Shown: positions 18,097-27,989 of the stretch, one piece after another | How positions within the stretch are numbered: the stretch's first letter is position 1 | Layout: the number at the start of each line of letters is the position of its first letter | Origin: Fusobacterium gastrosuis | Lineage (GTDB): Bacteria; Fusobacteriota; Fusobacteriia; Fusobacteriales; Fusobacteriaceae | Assembly (NCBI RefSeq): GCF_900095285.1 | Contig: NZ_LT607734.1 | Span: 1,302,001 to 1,366,000, forward strand | Length of the DNA stretch: 64,000 bases | Reading direction: 5' to 3' | Translations under genes and position numbers: made by a program | Notes under the pieces: model-generated | What the model was told of the DNA's origin: nothing | What the model saw: the letters and a program-made list of their open reading frames with translations, nothing else | Databases searched by the model: none

Positions 18097-19446
18097 CTAT
18101 TTTTTTCCTTTGAATTCACGAATCCGTTGTGGAATACCTTTTAAAAATTCATTCATTTTTTGTTGCCATTCATTTTCAAGAGCTTTTCTTTCGTTAGAAT
18201 TTAAGCTAGATAAAGTATTCTCGTTTAGACATATTTCACTTATAACTGGAGATACATCGGAAATTACCTTTTTATCAAAATGAATTCTGCTCTCTTTAAA
18301 TTCTAAATCAAGGGAAGTATTTAATTCAACTTGATTCCAAGGAGTTCTAGCAAGTTCTGCTTTTCCAAATAATTTTTTCTTAAATGAATAAGCTGCCTCT
18401 TCTGTAAATATTACATTTATACTAAAAACTCCTTTAAACATTACAAAGATATGTTCATTATGTAATTCTGGGTATTTTTTATAACAATCCCAAAATTCAC
18501 TAGCTGAATAATAACTTGCAAACTCAGCTGGCAAAAGAATAGTATCTTGTTCTTTTAAATTTTTTTCAGTAATTAACCATTCTAAATTATTTTCAACAAG
18601 TGGTGTCCAAAAAACATAGTCAGCAAGATTACTTAAATATTCATAACGGCTTGTATCAATAAGTTTTGTATCAATATATTTTTCGTCAAAATAAGCAATC
18701 AAATAATTGGAAGGTGCATTAAGTCCCGGAATTTTATCATTATAATTTACAAGATTTTGTACTGATTTTAACTCTTTAACAATTTCTTCAGGTAAGAAGT
18801 TTTCTAAAAAGGCTGTCAAGTTGGCTAACTCATGATTTGCCCAAAAAGTACCATAAGAAAAGACATTCGTCGGTGCAATACAAAAAGAATAAACATCTAC
18901 CACATATTCCTCAACGCTTGTAATCGTTTCTGAGCTAGGAACATACTGAAGTAATTTTCCCATTACACAAGATGCTAGGTATTGTTCCCAAGTCTGATAA
19001 CTATTTTTGATACGCTCTGTTTGCTTGGTAAACAGTTCCTCAAATTCTTCTTTAGTAATCAAGCGAGTAGCATACGATTTCGTCAAGACATCAATTATAC
19101 GGCAGTCGTCAAAGCCTTTGATTAGTTGAGAACCTGTTAATGAATTTAAAGAAAGGTAAAAGTCTTTTACATCAGGAGTGCCTATTCCATCAATAAATGA
19201 AGAAACATCTTCTAAAGCATGATAACGACCATCTTCAAGCTTATCAATTTCTTCTTTTAAACTTGAATAATCTGTAATTCCATAGTTTGTTTCTAACATG
19301 GTTTGCAACATATTTCTTGTTGTAATATTGACTCCCGGCATAATAACACTCATCAACTCTTTTTCAACAAACTTTTTATTTACTGGATTAGCCAAAACAG
19401 AGTTATATCTATATGGGCTACATAATAATACATATTCAGATTGCAT
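18097..19446 (-). CDS. DUF1266-domain protein of unknown function
   Basis: A soluble protein of 449 residues without signal peptide or membrane helix. Around residues 114-170 the pattern D-x-x-R, then GKLLQYV preceded by YQTWEQYLASCVMG, matches the DUF1266 family (YbeR/YbeU-like), whose hallmark is an Asp/Arg pair, an SW-x-E-F-like helix and a Gly-Arg-like end. The rest carries no motif I know. It starts behind GGGAGG with an ATG, has its own terminator, and stands alone. Its codon and base use look somewhat less AT-rich than its neighbours, and related genes in other bacteria are often in variable regions, so transfer is possible. Function unknown. Confidence 0.65.
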   Translation of the reverse strand: MQSEYVLLCSPYRYNSVLANPVNKKFVEKELMSVIMPGVNITTRNMLQTMLETNYGITDYSSLKEEIDKLEDGRYHALEDVSSFIDGIGTPDVKDFYLSLNSLTGSQLIKGFDDCRIIDVLTKSYATRLITKEEFEELFTKQTERIKNSYQTWEQYLASCVMGKLLQYVPSSETITSVEEYVVDVYSFCIAPTNVFSYGTFWANHELANLTAFLENFLPEEIVKELKSVQNLVNYNDKIPGLNAPSNYLIAYFDEKYIDTKLIDTSRYEYLSNLADYVFWTPLVENNLEWLITEKNLKEQDTILLPAEFASYYSASEFWDCYKKYPELHNEHIFVMFKGVFSINVIFTEEAAYSFKKKLFGKAELARTPWNQVELNTSLDLEFKESRIHFDKKVISDVSPVISEICLNENTLSSLNSNERKALENEWQQKMNEFLKGIPQRIREFKGKK

Positions 19447-19581
19447 AAATTCCTCCCTGTTAATAATTTTTGCTTATTATATCATATATTTAGATAGTAT
19501 ATCATATTTAATTAATATATATATATATTAATTAATTTAATAAATATATGATTATTTTTTTTATATTAATAGAGAATAAAA

Positions 19582-19638
19582 AAAAGTTAGCTCTCAAATC
19601 ATTGCAATAGCAAAAATTATTTGGTAAAGCTAACTTTT
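19582..19638 (-). terminator. Terminator downstream of groESL and the rhodanese remnant
   Basis: AAAAGTTAGCT (19582-19592) pairs with AGCTAACTTTT (19628-19638) across a long loop of 35 bases that contains a small TTGC/GCAA hairpin. On the minus strand the stem runs into a T tract. The long loop is unusual but stem and tail are clear. Confidence 0.7.
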
Positions 19639-19662
19639 ACTCATTTTTTCAAAAAAATATTA

Positions 19663-19782
19663 TTATTTTACTATTTCACCTTTCCAAGTTGGAATTCCAG
19701 CAAACTCTAAAACATTTGTATAACCTTTATCAGCAAGTTTTTTTGCAGCCTGTCTGCTGATATGCTCTTCTTTTATTCTGCT
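19663..19782 (-). pseudogene. C-terminal remnant of a rhodanese-like protein
   Basis: Reading the minus strand just after the groEL stop, a frame without a start codon gives about 39 residues: RQAAKKLADKGYTNVLEF, then AGIPTWKGEIVK and a stop. The pattern R-x-AA-x-x-L-x-x-x-GYTNV with GI-x-x-W is the C-terminal part of rhodanese domains, right after where the catalytic Cys loop (CRxGxRS) should be. Here that loop is missing and the upstream sequence hits a stop next to groEL. So only the last third of the domain remains, fused to the groEL 3' flank by a deletion. It cannot be an active sulfurtransferase. Confidence 0.7.
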
Positions 19783-19789
19783 TTAGTTC

Positions 19790-21699
<1,910 letters not shown>

Positions 21700-21723
21700 T
21701 TTATACCTCCATAAAAAATTATG

Positions 21724-21750
21724 TTAGCACTCTATATTAAAGAGTGCTAT
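21724..21750 (-). promoter_or_regulatory. CIRCE operator (HrcA binding site) of groESL
   Basis: TTAGCACTC, nine spacer bases, then GAGTGCTAT: the CIRCE inverted repeat with a single mismatch in its last base. It lies between the promoter and groES, the standard place for repression by HrcA with relief at heat shock. No hrcA gene is in this window. Confidence 0.95.
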
Positions 21751-21762
21751 TTTTATAAACTA

Positions 21763-21791
21763 ATATTAGTATAAAATATAAAATTTGTCAA
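21763..21791 (-). promoter_or_regulatory. Housekeeping-type promoter of groESL
   Basis: On the minus strand TTGACA (21791-21786), a 17-base spacer and TAATAT (21768-21763). Transcription would start about 8 bases further on, right at the CIRCE element, which is how HrcA blocks it. Confidence 0.85.
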
Positions 21792-21904
21792 ATTAAAAAT
21801 GTAAAGCTGTGTTATTTGTAAAATTCAGTTTAATGTTAAGATATTTAAAAAAATTGAAACATATGCTAGAATATAAAAAATGAAAACTTTCAGGAGGACA
21901 TAAT

Positions 21905-22180
21905 ATGAAACAGTGTATAGATCAAGTAAAAGTAAATGCAAGGTTAAAAAAAATTGAAGGTCAAATAAAAGCAATATCAGGGATGATTGACAAAGATATT
22001 CCATGTGAAGATATATTAATTCAAATTAATGCTATTAAAAGTGCCGTTCATAAAGTTGGACAACTTATTCTTGAAGGCCATTTAAATCATTGTGTAAAGG
22101 AAGCAATTGAGTCAGGTGATGCAGACGAAGCAATAAAAAAATTTGAAAAAGCTGTTGATTATTTTGCCAAAATGAAATAA
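21905..22180 (+). CDS. CsoR/FrmR-family metal-sensing repressor, CsoR-like
   Basis: An all-helical DNA-binding protein of 91 residues from the DUF156 family. Residues C34, H59 and C63 have the C-x24-H-x3-C spacing that binds Cu(I) in CsoR, whereas FrmR and RcnR differ at the third position. The N-terminal VKVNARLKKIEGQIKAI is the conserved first helix. In the apo state such proteins bind G/C-tract operators in front of copper-handling genes. Here no copper ATPase or chaperone lies next to it; the nearest downstream gene is a MORN-repeat protein. AGGAGG precedes the ATG. Metal choice is an inference from three residues; persulfide sensors (CstR) keep the two Cys without the His. Confidence 0.85.
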   Translation: MKQCIDQVKVNARLKKIEGQIKAISGMIDKDIPCEDILIQINAIKSAVHKVGQLILEGHLNHCVKEAIESGDADEAIKKFEKAVDYFAKMK

Positions 22181-22245
22181 AAACGAAACAAAATTAAAAA
22201 AAAATTTCAATTATATAAAAAACTCTTTATTTATTTTTAAAAGTG

Positions 22246-22273
22246 AGTTATACTGTGAATAGGAAGTTATACT
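22246..22273 (+). repeat. Nine-base direct repeat upstream of the MORN-repeat gene
   Basis: AGTTATACT occurs twice, 19 bases apart (22246-22254 and 22265-22273), about 33 bases before the start codon of the next gene. The 19-base phase is close to two DNA turns, as expected for a direct-repeat activator site, but AT-rich sequence makes chance likely. Confidence 0.35.
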
Positions 22274-22305
22274 TTTAACAAGTTAAATTCAAGGGGGTCT
22301 TTATC

Positions 22306-22851
22306 ATGAATAACCAATATAACAAAGATGGAAAAAAAGAAGGTTTATGGGTAAAAATTTACGATAATGGAATTATCCAAGAAGAAAGAAACTATGTAAA
22401 TGGTGTTAGACAGGGAGAGTATAAGTCTTATTATATGAATGGAACAATAGAAATAATTAAACATTATAAAGACGGAAATCTTCATGGACTTTATGAAACT
22501 TATTATGCAGATGGAACTCTTAGTTCAACTCATACTTTAGTAGATGGGAGAATAGTAGGGACTTATAAAGAATTTTATCCCAATGGAAATTTGAAAAGAC
22601 TTTCTGAATATCTTAATAGTAGTACAACAACTGAAAATATTAAATATTTTCCAAATGGTGAAAAGAAAATAGAAGGAAATATAGTTGACGGGTATATGTC
22701 AGGACCTTATAAAGAATATCATTCAAATGGTAAAATTTTCAAAGAATATTCTTATGGAGAAAAAGGAAAATTAGAAGGTAAATATAAAGAATATGATGCA
22801 GAAGGTACTTTATTAAAAGAAGTAACTTATAAAGATGGAGTAGAAGTATAG
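22306..22851 (+). CDS. MORN-repeat (YwqK-like) protein
   Basis: A protein of 181 residues built almost wholly of MORN-type repeats of about 23 residues: DGKKEGLWVKIYDNG, NGVRQGEYKSYYMNG, DGNLHGLYETYYADG, DGRIVGTYKEFYPNG, DGYMSGPYKEYHSNG and KGKLEGKYKEYDAEG. Each has the G-x-x-x-x-Y/F-x-x-G core that folds as a beta hairpin. No signal peptide. Similar proteins are annotated as YwqK-family antitoxins, a label that rests on one Bacillus context, and no toxin gene stands next to this one. Fusobacteria carry many such repeat proteins, and the role here is unknown. A good hairpin terminator follows, so it is its own unit. Confidence 0.8.
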   Translation: MNNQYNKDGKKEGLWVKIYDNGIIQEERNYVNGVRQGEYKSYYMNGTIEIIKHYKDGNLHGLYETYYADGTLSSTHTLVDGRIVGTYKEFYPNGNLKRLSEYLNSSTTTENIKYFPNGEKKIEGNIVDGYMSGPYKEYHSNGKIFKEYSYGEKGKLEGKYKEYDAEGTLLKEVTYKDGVEV

Positions 22852-22878
22852 GATTATTACGAGTTAAATAGAATTTTG

Positions 22879-22909
22879 ATAGTTCCAGATTTATTCTGGA
22901 ACTATTTTT
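22879..22909 (+). terminator. Intrinsic terminator after the MORN-repeat gene
   Basis: ATAGTTCCAG and CTGGAACTAT form a ten-base-pair stem around a seven-base loop, followed by a T run. Confidence 0.9.
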
Positions 22910-23022
22910 ATATATAAAAATTATTCACTAGATAGTGGTAAATTTCATTAAATTTATCTATAAAAACTTTATAAAATATGATAGAATATAAAATTATAAA
23001 TAAAGTTAATAAGGGAAAAATT

Positions 23023-24246
23023 ATGAATTTATTTCAAGAAAATTATGAAGATAAAAAACCTTTAGCATATAAACTCAGACCGCAGAAGTTGGAAGATTTT
23101 GTTGGGCAAGAAAAATTACTTGGTAAAGAAGGAATTATTACAAAACTTATACAAAATTCAAGTTTGACAAATTCAATTTTTTATGGACCGCCAGGCTGTG
23201 GAAAGAGTAGTTTAGGAGAAATTATTTCTAATACTTTAGATTGTAATTTTGAAAAATTAAATGCAACCGTTGCTTCAGTTTCAGATATTAGAGAGGTTGT
23301 AGAAAGAGCTAAAAAAAATATAGAGTATTACAATAAAAAAACAATTTTATTTTTGGATGAAATTCACAGATTTAATAAAAATCAACAAGATGCATTACTT
23401 TCGTATTGTGAAGATGGGACAATAATTTTAATAGGTGCAACAACAGAAAATCCTTATTATAATATAAACAATGCTCTTCTTTCAAGAGTTATGATATTTG
23501 AATTTAAGGCTTTAACCAGAGAGAATATAAACATTCTTATAGAAAAAGCATTGAAACATTTAAGCATTGACATGGAAGAGGAAATAAGAGAGATAATAGT
23601 TGATATATCACAGGGAGATTCTCGTATAGCTCTTAACTATGTAGAATTATATTATAATGTTTATAAGCAAATTTCATATGAAGAAGTTATAAATTTATTC
23701 AAAGAACGAAAAGTATCTTTTCATAAAAAAGAGGATAAGTATGATATAATTTCTGCATTAATAAAATCTATAAGAGGTAGCGATCCAGATTCAGCAATAT
23801 ATTGGTTGGCAAGGTTGTTAGATGGAGGGGAGGATCCAAGGTATATAGCTAGAAGAATTTTTATAGAGGCGAGCGAAGATATAGGGATGGCAAATTCGGA
23901 AGCTCTTTTAATTGCAAATGCTACAATGAATGCAAGTGAAAAAATAGGTATGCCCGAAATTAGAATAATTTTAGCTCATGCTGTTATTTATTTGGCAATT
24001 TCAACTAAGAGTAATTCAGCATATTTAGCTATAAATAATGCCTTAAACGATATAAAAAATGGAGAGATACAGGAAGTTCCAAAAAATATAAGACATGATA
24101 ATATAAATTATAAATACCCTCATGATTATAGTGAAAATTTTATTAAGCAAAAATACATGGAAAAAAAGAAGAAATACTATAAACCAGGAAATAATAAGAA
24201 TGAAAAATTAATTGCTGAAAAATTAAATAAATTATGGAACGATTAG
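23023..24246 (+). CDS. rarA: Replication-associated recombination protein RarA (MgsA)
   Basis: An AAA+ ATPase of 407 residues related to clamp loaders and RuvB; RarA acts at stalled replication forks. PLAYKLRPQKLEDFVGQEKLLG is the typical N-terminus, Walker A GPPGCGKS lies at 55-62, Walker B ILFLDEIHRFNKNQQDALL around 105-123, sensor 1 IGATTENPYYNIN follows, and the C-terminal tetramerisation domain has SDPDSAIYWLARLLDGGEDP and RRIFIEASEDIG. An ATG at 22978 in frame would add 15 residues without homology, whereas the ATG at 23023 has AAGGG upstream and starts near the usual place. hisS follows after 18 bases. Confidence 0.95.
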   Translation: MNLFQENYEDKKPLAYKLRPQKLEDFVGQEKLLGKEGIITKLIQNSSLTNSIFYGPPGCGKSSLGEIISNTLDCNFEKLNATVASVSDIREVVERAKKNIEYYNKKTILFLDEIHRFNKNQQDALLSYCEDGTIILIGATTENPYYNINNALLSRVMIFEFKALTRENINILIEKALKHLSIDMEEEIREIIVDISQGDSRIALNYVELYYNVYKQISYEEVINLFKERKVSFHKKEDKYDIISALIKSIRGSDPDSAIYWLARLLDGGEDPRYIARRIFIEASEDIGMANSEALLIANATMNASEKIGMPEIRIILAHAVIYLAISTKSNSAYLAINNALNDIKNGEIQEVPKNIRHDNINYKYPHDYSENFIKQKYMEKKKKYYKPGNNKNEKLIAEKLNKLWND

Positions 24247-24264
24247 AGGATTGGAGGAAAAAAT

Positions 24265-25503
24265 ATGGAATTGATAAAGGCTGTGAGAGGAACAAAAGAT
24301 ATTATAGGTGAAGATGCTAAAAAATATATGTATATTTCTAATGTAACACAAGAAATGTTTGAAAACTATGGATATAATTTTGCAAAGACACCAATATTTG
24401 AAGAAACTGATTTATTTAAAAGAGGTATAGGTGAAGCAACAGATGTTGTTGAAAAAGAAATGTACACTTTCAAAGATAGAGGAGAAAGATCTATAACTTT
24501 AAGACCAGAAAATACAGCTTCGATAGTGAGATGTTATCTTGAAAATGCTATCTATGCTAAAGAAGATGTAAGCAGATTTTATTACAATGGCTCTATGTTT
24601 AGATATGAAAGACCCCAAGCAGGTAGACAAAGAGAATTTAACCAAATAGGAGTTGAAGTTTTGGGAGAAAAATCTCCTATACTTGATGCTGAAGTTATAG
24701 CAATGGGGTATAACTTACTTAAAAAGTTAGGTATAACAGATTTAGAAGTTAAAATAAATTCAGTGGGTTCAAAGGCGTCAAGAACATTATACAGAGAAAA
24801 ATTAGTTAACCATTTTAAAGCTCATTTAGATGATTTATGTGACGATTGTAAAGACAGAATAAATAGAAATCCTTTGAGATTACTTGATTGTAAAGTAGAT
24901 TCACATAAAGATTTTTATAAAAATGTGCCAAGTATAATTGATTCCTTATTTGAAGAAGAAAGAAAACACTATGAAGAAGTGAAAAAATATTTAGATATAT
25001 TCAATGTAAAATATACTGAAGATCCAAGCTTAGTTAGAGGATTGGATTATTATTCAAGTACAGTTTTTGAAATTGTTACGAATAAATTAGGTTCACAAGG
25101 GACTGTATTAGGTGGAGGAAGATATGATAATTTACTAAAAGAGCTAGGAGATAAAGATATTCCAGCTGTTGGGTTTGCAGCAGGAGTTGAAAGAATTATG
25201 ATGCTTTTAGATGATTATCCTAAAAATAATCCAGATGTCTATGTTGCTTGGTTAGGCGAAAACACAATAGAAACAGCTATGAAAATTACTGAAGAATTAA
25301 GAAAAAATAATTTGAAAGCTCATGTAGATTATTCTTCAAAGGGAATGAAATCACATATGAAAAAAGCTGACAAATTGGGAGTAAAATATTGTATAATACT
25401 AGGAGAAGATGAACTTAGTAAAAATGTAGTTGTCATTAAAAATTTTGAAACAAGAGAACAAAAAGAAGTAAAAATTGAAGAGATTTTAAAAAATTTATTT
25501 TAA
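24265..25503 (+). CDS. hisS: Histidyl-tRNA synthetase HisS
   Basis: Class II aminoacyl-tRNA synthetase, 412 residues, charges tRNA-His. Motif 2 is in SMFRYERPQAGRQREFNQIG, the histidine-specific loops are VRGLDYYSSTVFEI and GGGRYDNLLKELG, and motif 3 is GFAAGVERIMMLL. The anticodon-binding domain covers the last 95 residues. The gene starts behind TTGGAGG and is followed by aspS after 15 bases, a pairing common in many bacteria. Confidence 0.98.
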   Translation: MELIKAVRGTKDIIGEDAKKYMYISNVTQEMFENYGYNFAKTPIFEETDLFKRGIGEATDVVEKEMYTFKDRGERSITLRPENTASIVRCYLENAIYAKEDVSRFYYNGSMFRYERPQAGRQREFNQIGVEVLGEKSPILDAEVIAMGYNLLKKLGITDLEVKINSVGSKASRTLYREKLVNHFKAHLDDLCDDCKDRINRNPLRLLDCKVDSHKDFYKNVPSIIDSLFEEERKHYEEVKKYLDIFNVKYTEDPSLVRGLDYYSSTVFEIVTNKLGSQGTVLGGGRYDNLLKELGDKDIPAVGFAAGVERIMMLLDDYPKNNPDVYVAWLGENTIETAMKITEELRKNNLKAHVDYSSKGMKSHMKKADKLGVKYCIILGEDELSKNVVVIKNFETREQKEVKIEEILKNLF

Positions 25504-25518
25504 TGGGAGTGAGAAATT

Positions 25519-27294
25519 GTGATTTATAGAACACATAATCTTGGAGAATTAAGAATAAAAAATGTAGGAGAGAAGGTAATTCTTTCTGGTTGGGTTGATA
25601 CAAAAAGAGATTTAGGGGGGTTAACTTTTGTTGATTTAAGAGATAGGGAAGGAAAAACTCAAATAATTTTTGATATTGACTTCACAACTAAAGAAGTGGT
25701 AGAAGCTGCACAAAAATTAAAAAATGAAACTGTAATTAAGGTAGTAGGAACTGTAAAAGAGAGAAGTAATAAAAATTTGAACATTCCTACTGGAGAAATA
25801 GAAATTTTTGCAAGTGAATTAGAGATTTTAAATCCTTGTGATGTTCTACCTTTCCAAATAACGGGAACAGACGATAATTTAAGTGAAAATATAAGACTTA
25901 CTTATAGATATCTAGATATAAGAAGACCTAAGATGATAAATAACTTAAAAATGCGTCATAGAATGATAATGTCGATAAGAAATTATATGGATCAAGCAGG
26001 CTTTTTAGATGTAGATACACCTGTTTTAACAAAATCGACACCAGAAGGAGCTAGAGATTTTTTAGTTCCTAGTAGAATAAATGGTGGAACTTTTTATGCA
26101 TTGCCACAATCACCACAACTTTTTAAACAGCTTTTGATGATAGGTGGAGTTGAAAAATACTTTCAAATTGCAAAATGTTTCAGAGATGAGGATTTAAGAG
26201 CTGATAGACAACCTGAATTTACACAGCTTGATATAGAAATGTCATTTGTTGAGAAAGAAGATGTAATGAATGAAATAGAAGGTTTGGCTAAGTATGTATT
26301 TAAAAATGTTACAGGAGAAGAGGCAAATTATTCTTTCCAAAGAATGCCACATAGAGAAGCTATGGATAGATATGGTTCAGATAAACCAGATATAAGATTT
26401 GGGGTGGAGCTAAAAGATTTAAGTGAAATTTTAAAAAATACAGAATTTAAGGCTTTCAGCTCAACAATAGAAAATGGTGGAATAATTAAAGCTTTAGCAG
26501 CTCCTAATTGTGTAGAAAAATTTTCGAGAAAAGTAATTGCTGAGTATGAGGATTATCTAAAAGTATATTTTGGAGCTAAAGGATTAGCATATATAAAATT
26601 AGGGCAAGATGAAATTTCTTCTCCAATTGCTAAATTTTTAACAGAAGATGAGTTAAAAGCAATAATTGAAAAAACAGAAGCCAAAACTGGGGATGTAATT
26701 TTTATAGTTGCAGATAAGAAAAAAATTGTAAATGCTGCCTTAGGTGCTTTAAGATTAAAAATAGGAAAAGATTTAGATTTAATTAATAAAGATGAGTTTA
26801 AATTCTTGTGGGTTGTAGATTTCCCTATGTTTGAGTACGATGAGGAAGAACAAAGATATAAAGCTGAACATCACCCATTCACTTCAATAAAAGCGGAAGA
26901 TTTAGATAAATTTTTGGCAGGTCAAACAGAAGATATAAGAACTAATACATACGATTTAGTTTTGAATGGTTCTGAAATTGGAGGAGGGTCAATAAGAATT
27001 TTTAATCCAGAAATTCAAGCTATGGTTTTTGAAAGACTAGGATTTAGTTTAGAGGAAGCAAAAGAAAGATTTGGTTTCTTCTTGGAAGCATTTAAGTATG
27101 GAGCACCTCCACATGGTGGACTTGCATTTGGAATTGATAGATGGCTTATGGTAATGTTAAAAGAAGAATCTATAAGAGATGTAATACCTTTCCCTAAGAC
27201 AAATAAAGGTCAATGTTTAATGACTTCAGCACCTAGTGTTGTAGATGATAAACAACTTGATGAATTATTTATAAAATCAACTTTTGAAAAATAA
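25519..27294 (+). CDS. aspS: Aspartyl-tRNA synthetase AspS
   Basis: Bacterial-type class II synthetase of 591 residues: an N-terminal OB-fold anticodon domain ([20 protein letters not shown]), catalytic domain with [48 protein letters not shown] (motif 2), the GAD insertion in the middle, and [20 protein letters not shown] (motif 3). Translation begins at a GTG, since GGGAGTGAG precedes it and the frame aligns at [11 protein letters not shown]. Last gene of the rarA-hisS-aspS run; a terminator follows directly. Whether it also charges tRNA-Asn depends on the presence of gatCAB, which is not in the window. Confidence 0.98.
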   Translation: MIYRTHNLGELRIKNVGEKVILSGWVDTKRDLGGLTFVDLRDREGKTQIIFDIDFTTKEVVEAAQKLKNETVIKVVGTVKERSNKNLNIPTGEIEIFASELEILNPCDVLPFQITGTDDNLSENIRLTYRYLDIRRPKMINNLKMRHRMIMSIRNYMDQAGFLDVDTPVLTKSTPEGARDFLVPSRINGGTFYALPQSPQLFKQLLMIGGVEKYFQIAKCFRDEDLRADRQPEFTQLDIEMSFVEKEDVMNEIEGLAKYVFKNVTGEEANYSFQRMPHREAMDRYGSDKPDIRFGVELKDLSEILKNTEFKAFSSTIENGGIIKALAAPNCVEKFSRKVIAEYEDYLKVYFGAKGLAYIKLGQDEISSPIAKFLTEDELKAIIEKTEAKTGDVIFIVADKKKIVNAALGALRLKIGKDLDLINKDEFKFLWVVDFPMFEYDEEEQRYKAEHHPFTSIKAEDLDKFLAGQTEDIRTNTYDLVLNGSEIGGGSIRIFNPEIQAMVFERLGFSLEEAKERFGFFLEAFKYGAPPHGGLAFGIDRWLMVMLKEESIRDVIPFPKTNKGQCLMTSAPSVVDDKQLDELFIKSTFEK

Positions 27295-27299
27295 AAAAA

Positions 27300-27343
27300 T
27301 AGCATTCTAATCTTAGAAAAGAAGGTTAGAATGCTATTTTTAT
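27300..27343. terminator. Bidirectional terminator between aspS and the hemolysin III-like gene
   Basis: TAGCATTCTAA (27300-27310) pairs with TTAGAATGCTA (27326-27336), with A-rich sequence before and a T run after it, so it serves both convergent genes. Confidence 0.88.
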
Positions 27344-27345
27344 TT

Positions 27346-27978
27346 TTAAACATAAAGAAATATACTGAAAAACATAAGAGAACTGCCTGCAAGAACAAAT
27401 AGATGCCAAATAATATGAAACCATTCAATCTTTATGTAAAAAAATAAAGCACCTATTGAATAACTTATACCTCCTAAGCTCAAAAATAATAAACCATGAG
27501 AATGTAGAGAATTAATAAGCGGACGGAAGATAAAAATTATTATCCATCCAGAAAATAAATAGAGAAAAATACTTATTTTAGGATATTTACCCAAAGTGAC
27601 TATTTCAAAAAAAATTCCAATAATAGCCAAGCCCCATATTAGAGATAAAAATATATTTCCCAAAGTTCCACCTATGCTAAGTAACAAATATGGAGTATAT
27701 GTTCCTGCTATCAGGAGATAGATTGTACTATGGTCAAGTTTTTGAAAAAAAGTAGCATACTTTGAAAAAGTCAGGCTATGACATAAAGTTGAACTTAAAA
27801 AAAGTAAAATCATACTTATACCATAAACTACATATGCTGTAATTGCCTTATTGGAACTTAAAAAAATTCCTTTTTTTATCAAAAAAATGATTGCAATAAT
27901 ACTAAAAATAACTCCTAAACCATGGGTTATGGCATTAAAAATTTCTATTACAATGGAAGAAGTTTTTATATTTGACAT
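27346..27978 (-). CDS. Hemolysin III / PAQR-family membrane protein
   Basis: The protein of 210 residues has seven predicted membrane helices. The family's zinc-site residues are present: SSTLCHS (Ser and His after helix 2), KLDHSTIYLLIAGTYTP (Asp in helix 3) and WFHIIWHLFVLAGS (two His in helix 7). These are the signature of the YqfA/HlyIII branch of PAQR proteins, whose proposed activity is a zinc-dependent hydrolase acting on membrane lipids; true haemolytic activity is doubtful for most members. It starts behind TAGGAGG and follows trkA after 11 bases, so the two are co-transcribed. Confidence 0.9.
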   Translation of the reverse strand: MSNIKTSSIVIEIFNAITHGLGVIFSIIAIIFLIKKGIFLSSNKAITAYVVYGISMILLFLSSTLCHSLTFSKYATFFQKLDHSTIYLLIAGTYTPYLLLSIGGTLGNIFLSLIWGLAIIGIFFEIVTLGKYPKISIFLYLFSGWIIIFIFRPLINSLHSHGLLFLSLGGISYSIGALFFYIKIEWFHIIWHLFVLAGSSLMFFSIFLYV

Positions 27979-27989
27979 TTAATTACCTC

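Noticed and set aside
22306..22851. YwqK-type antitoxin of a toxin-antitoxin pair
   Set aside because: The repeats match the family, but no toxin gene is adjacent and a terminator and an unrelated rarA gene follow, so no toxin-antitoxin function is claimed.
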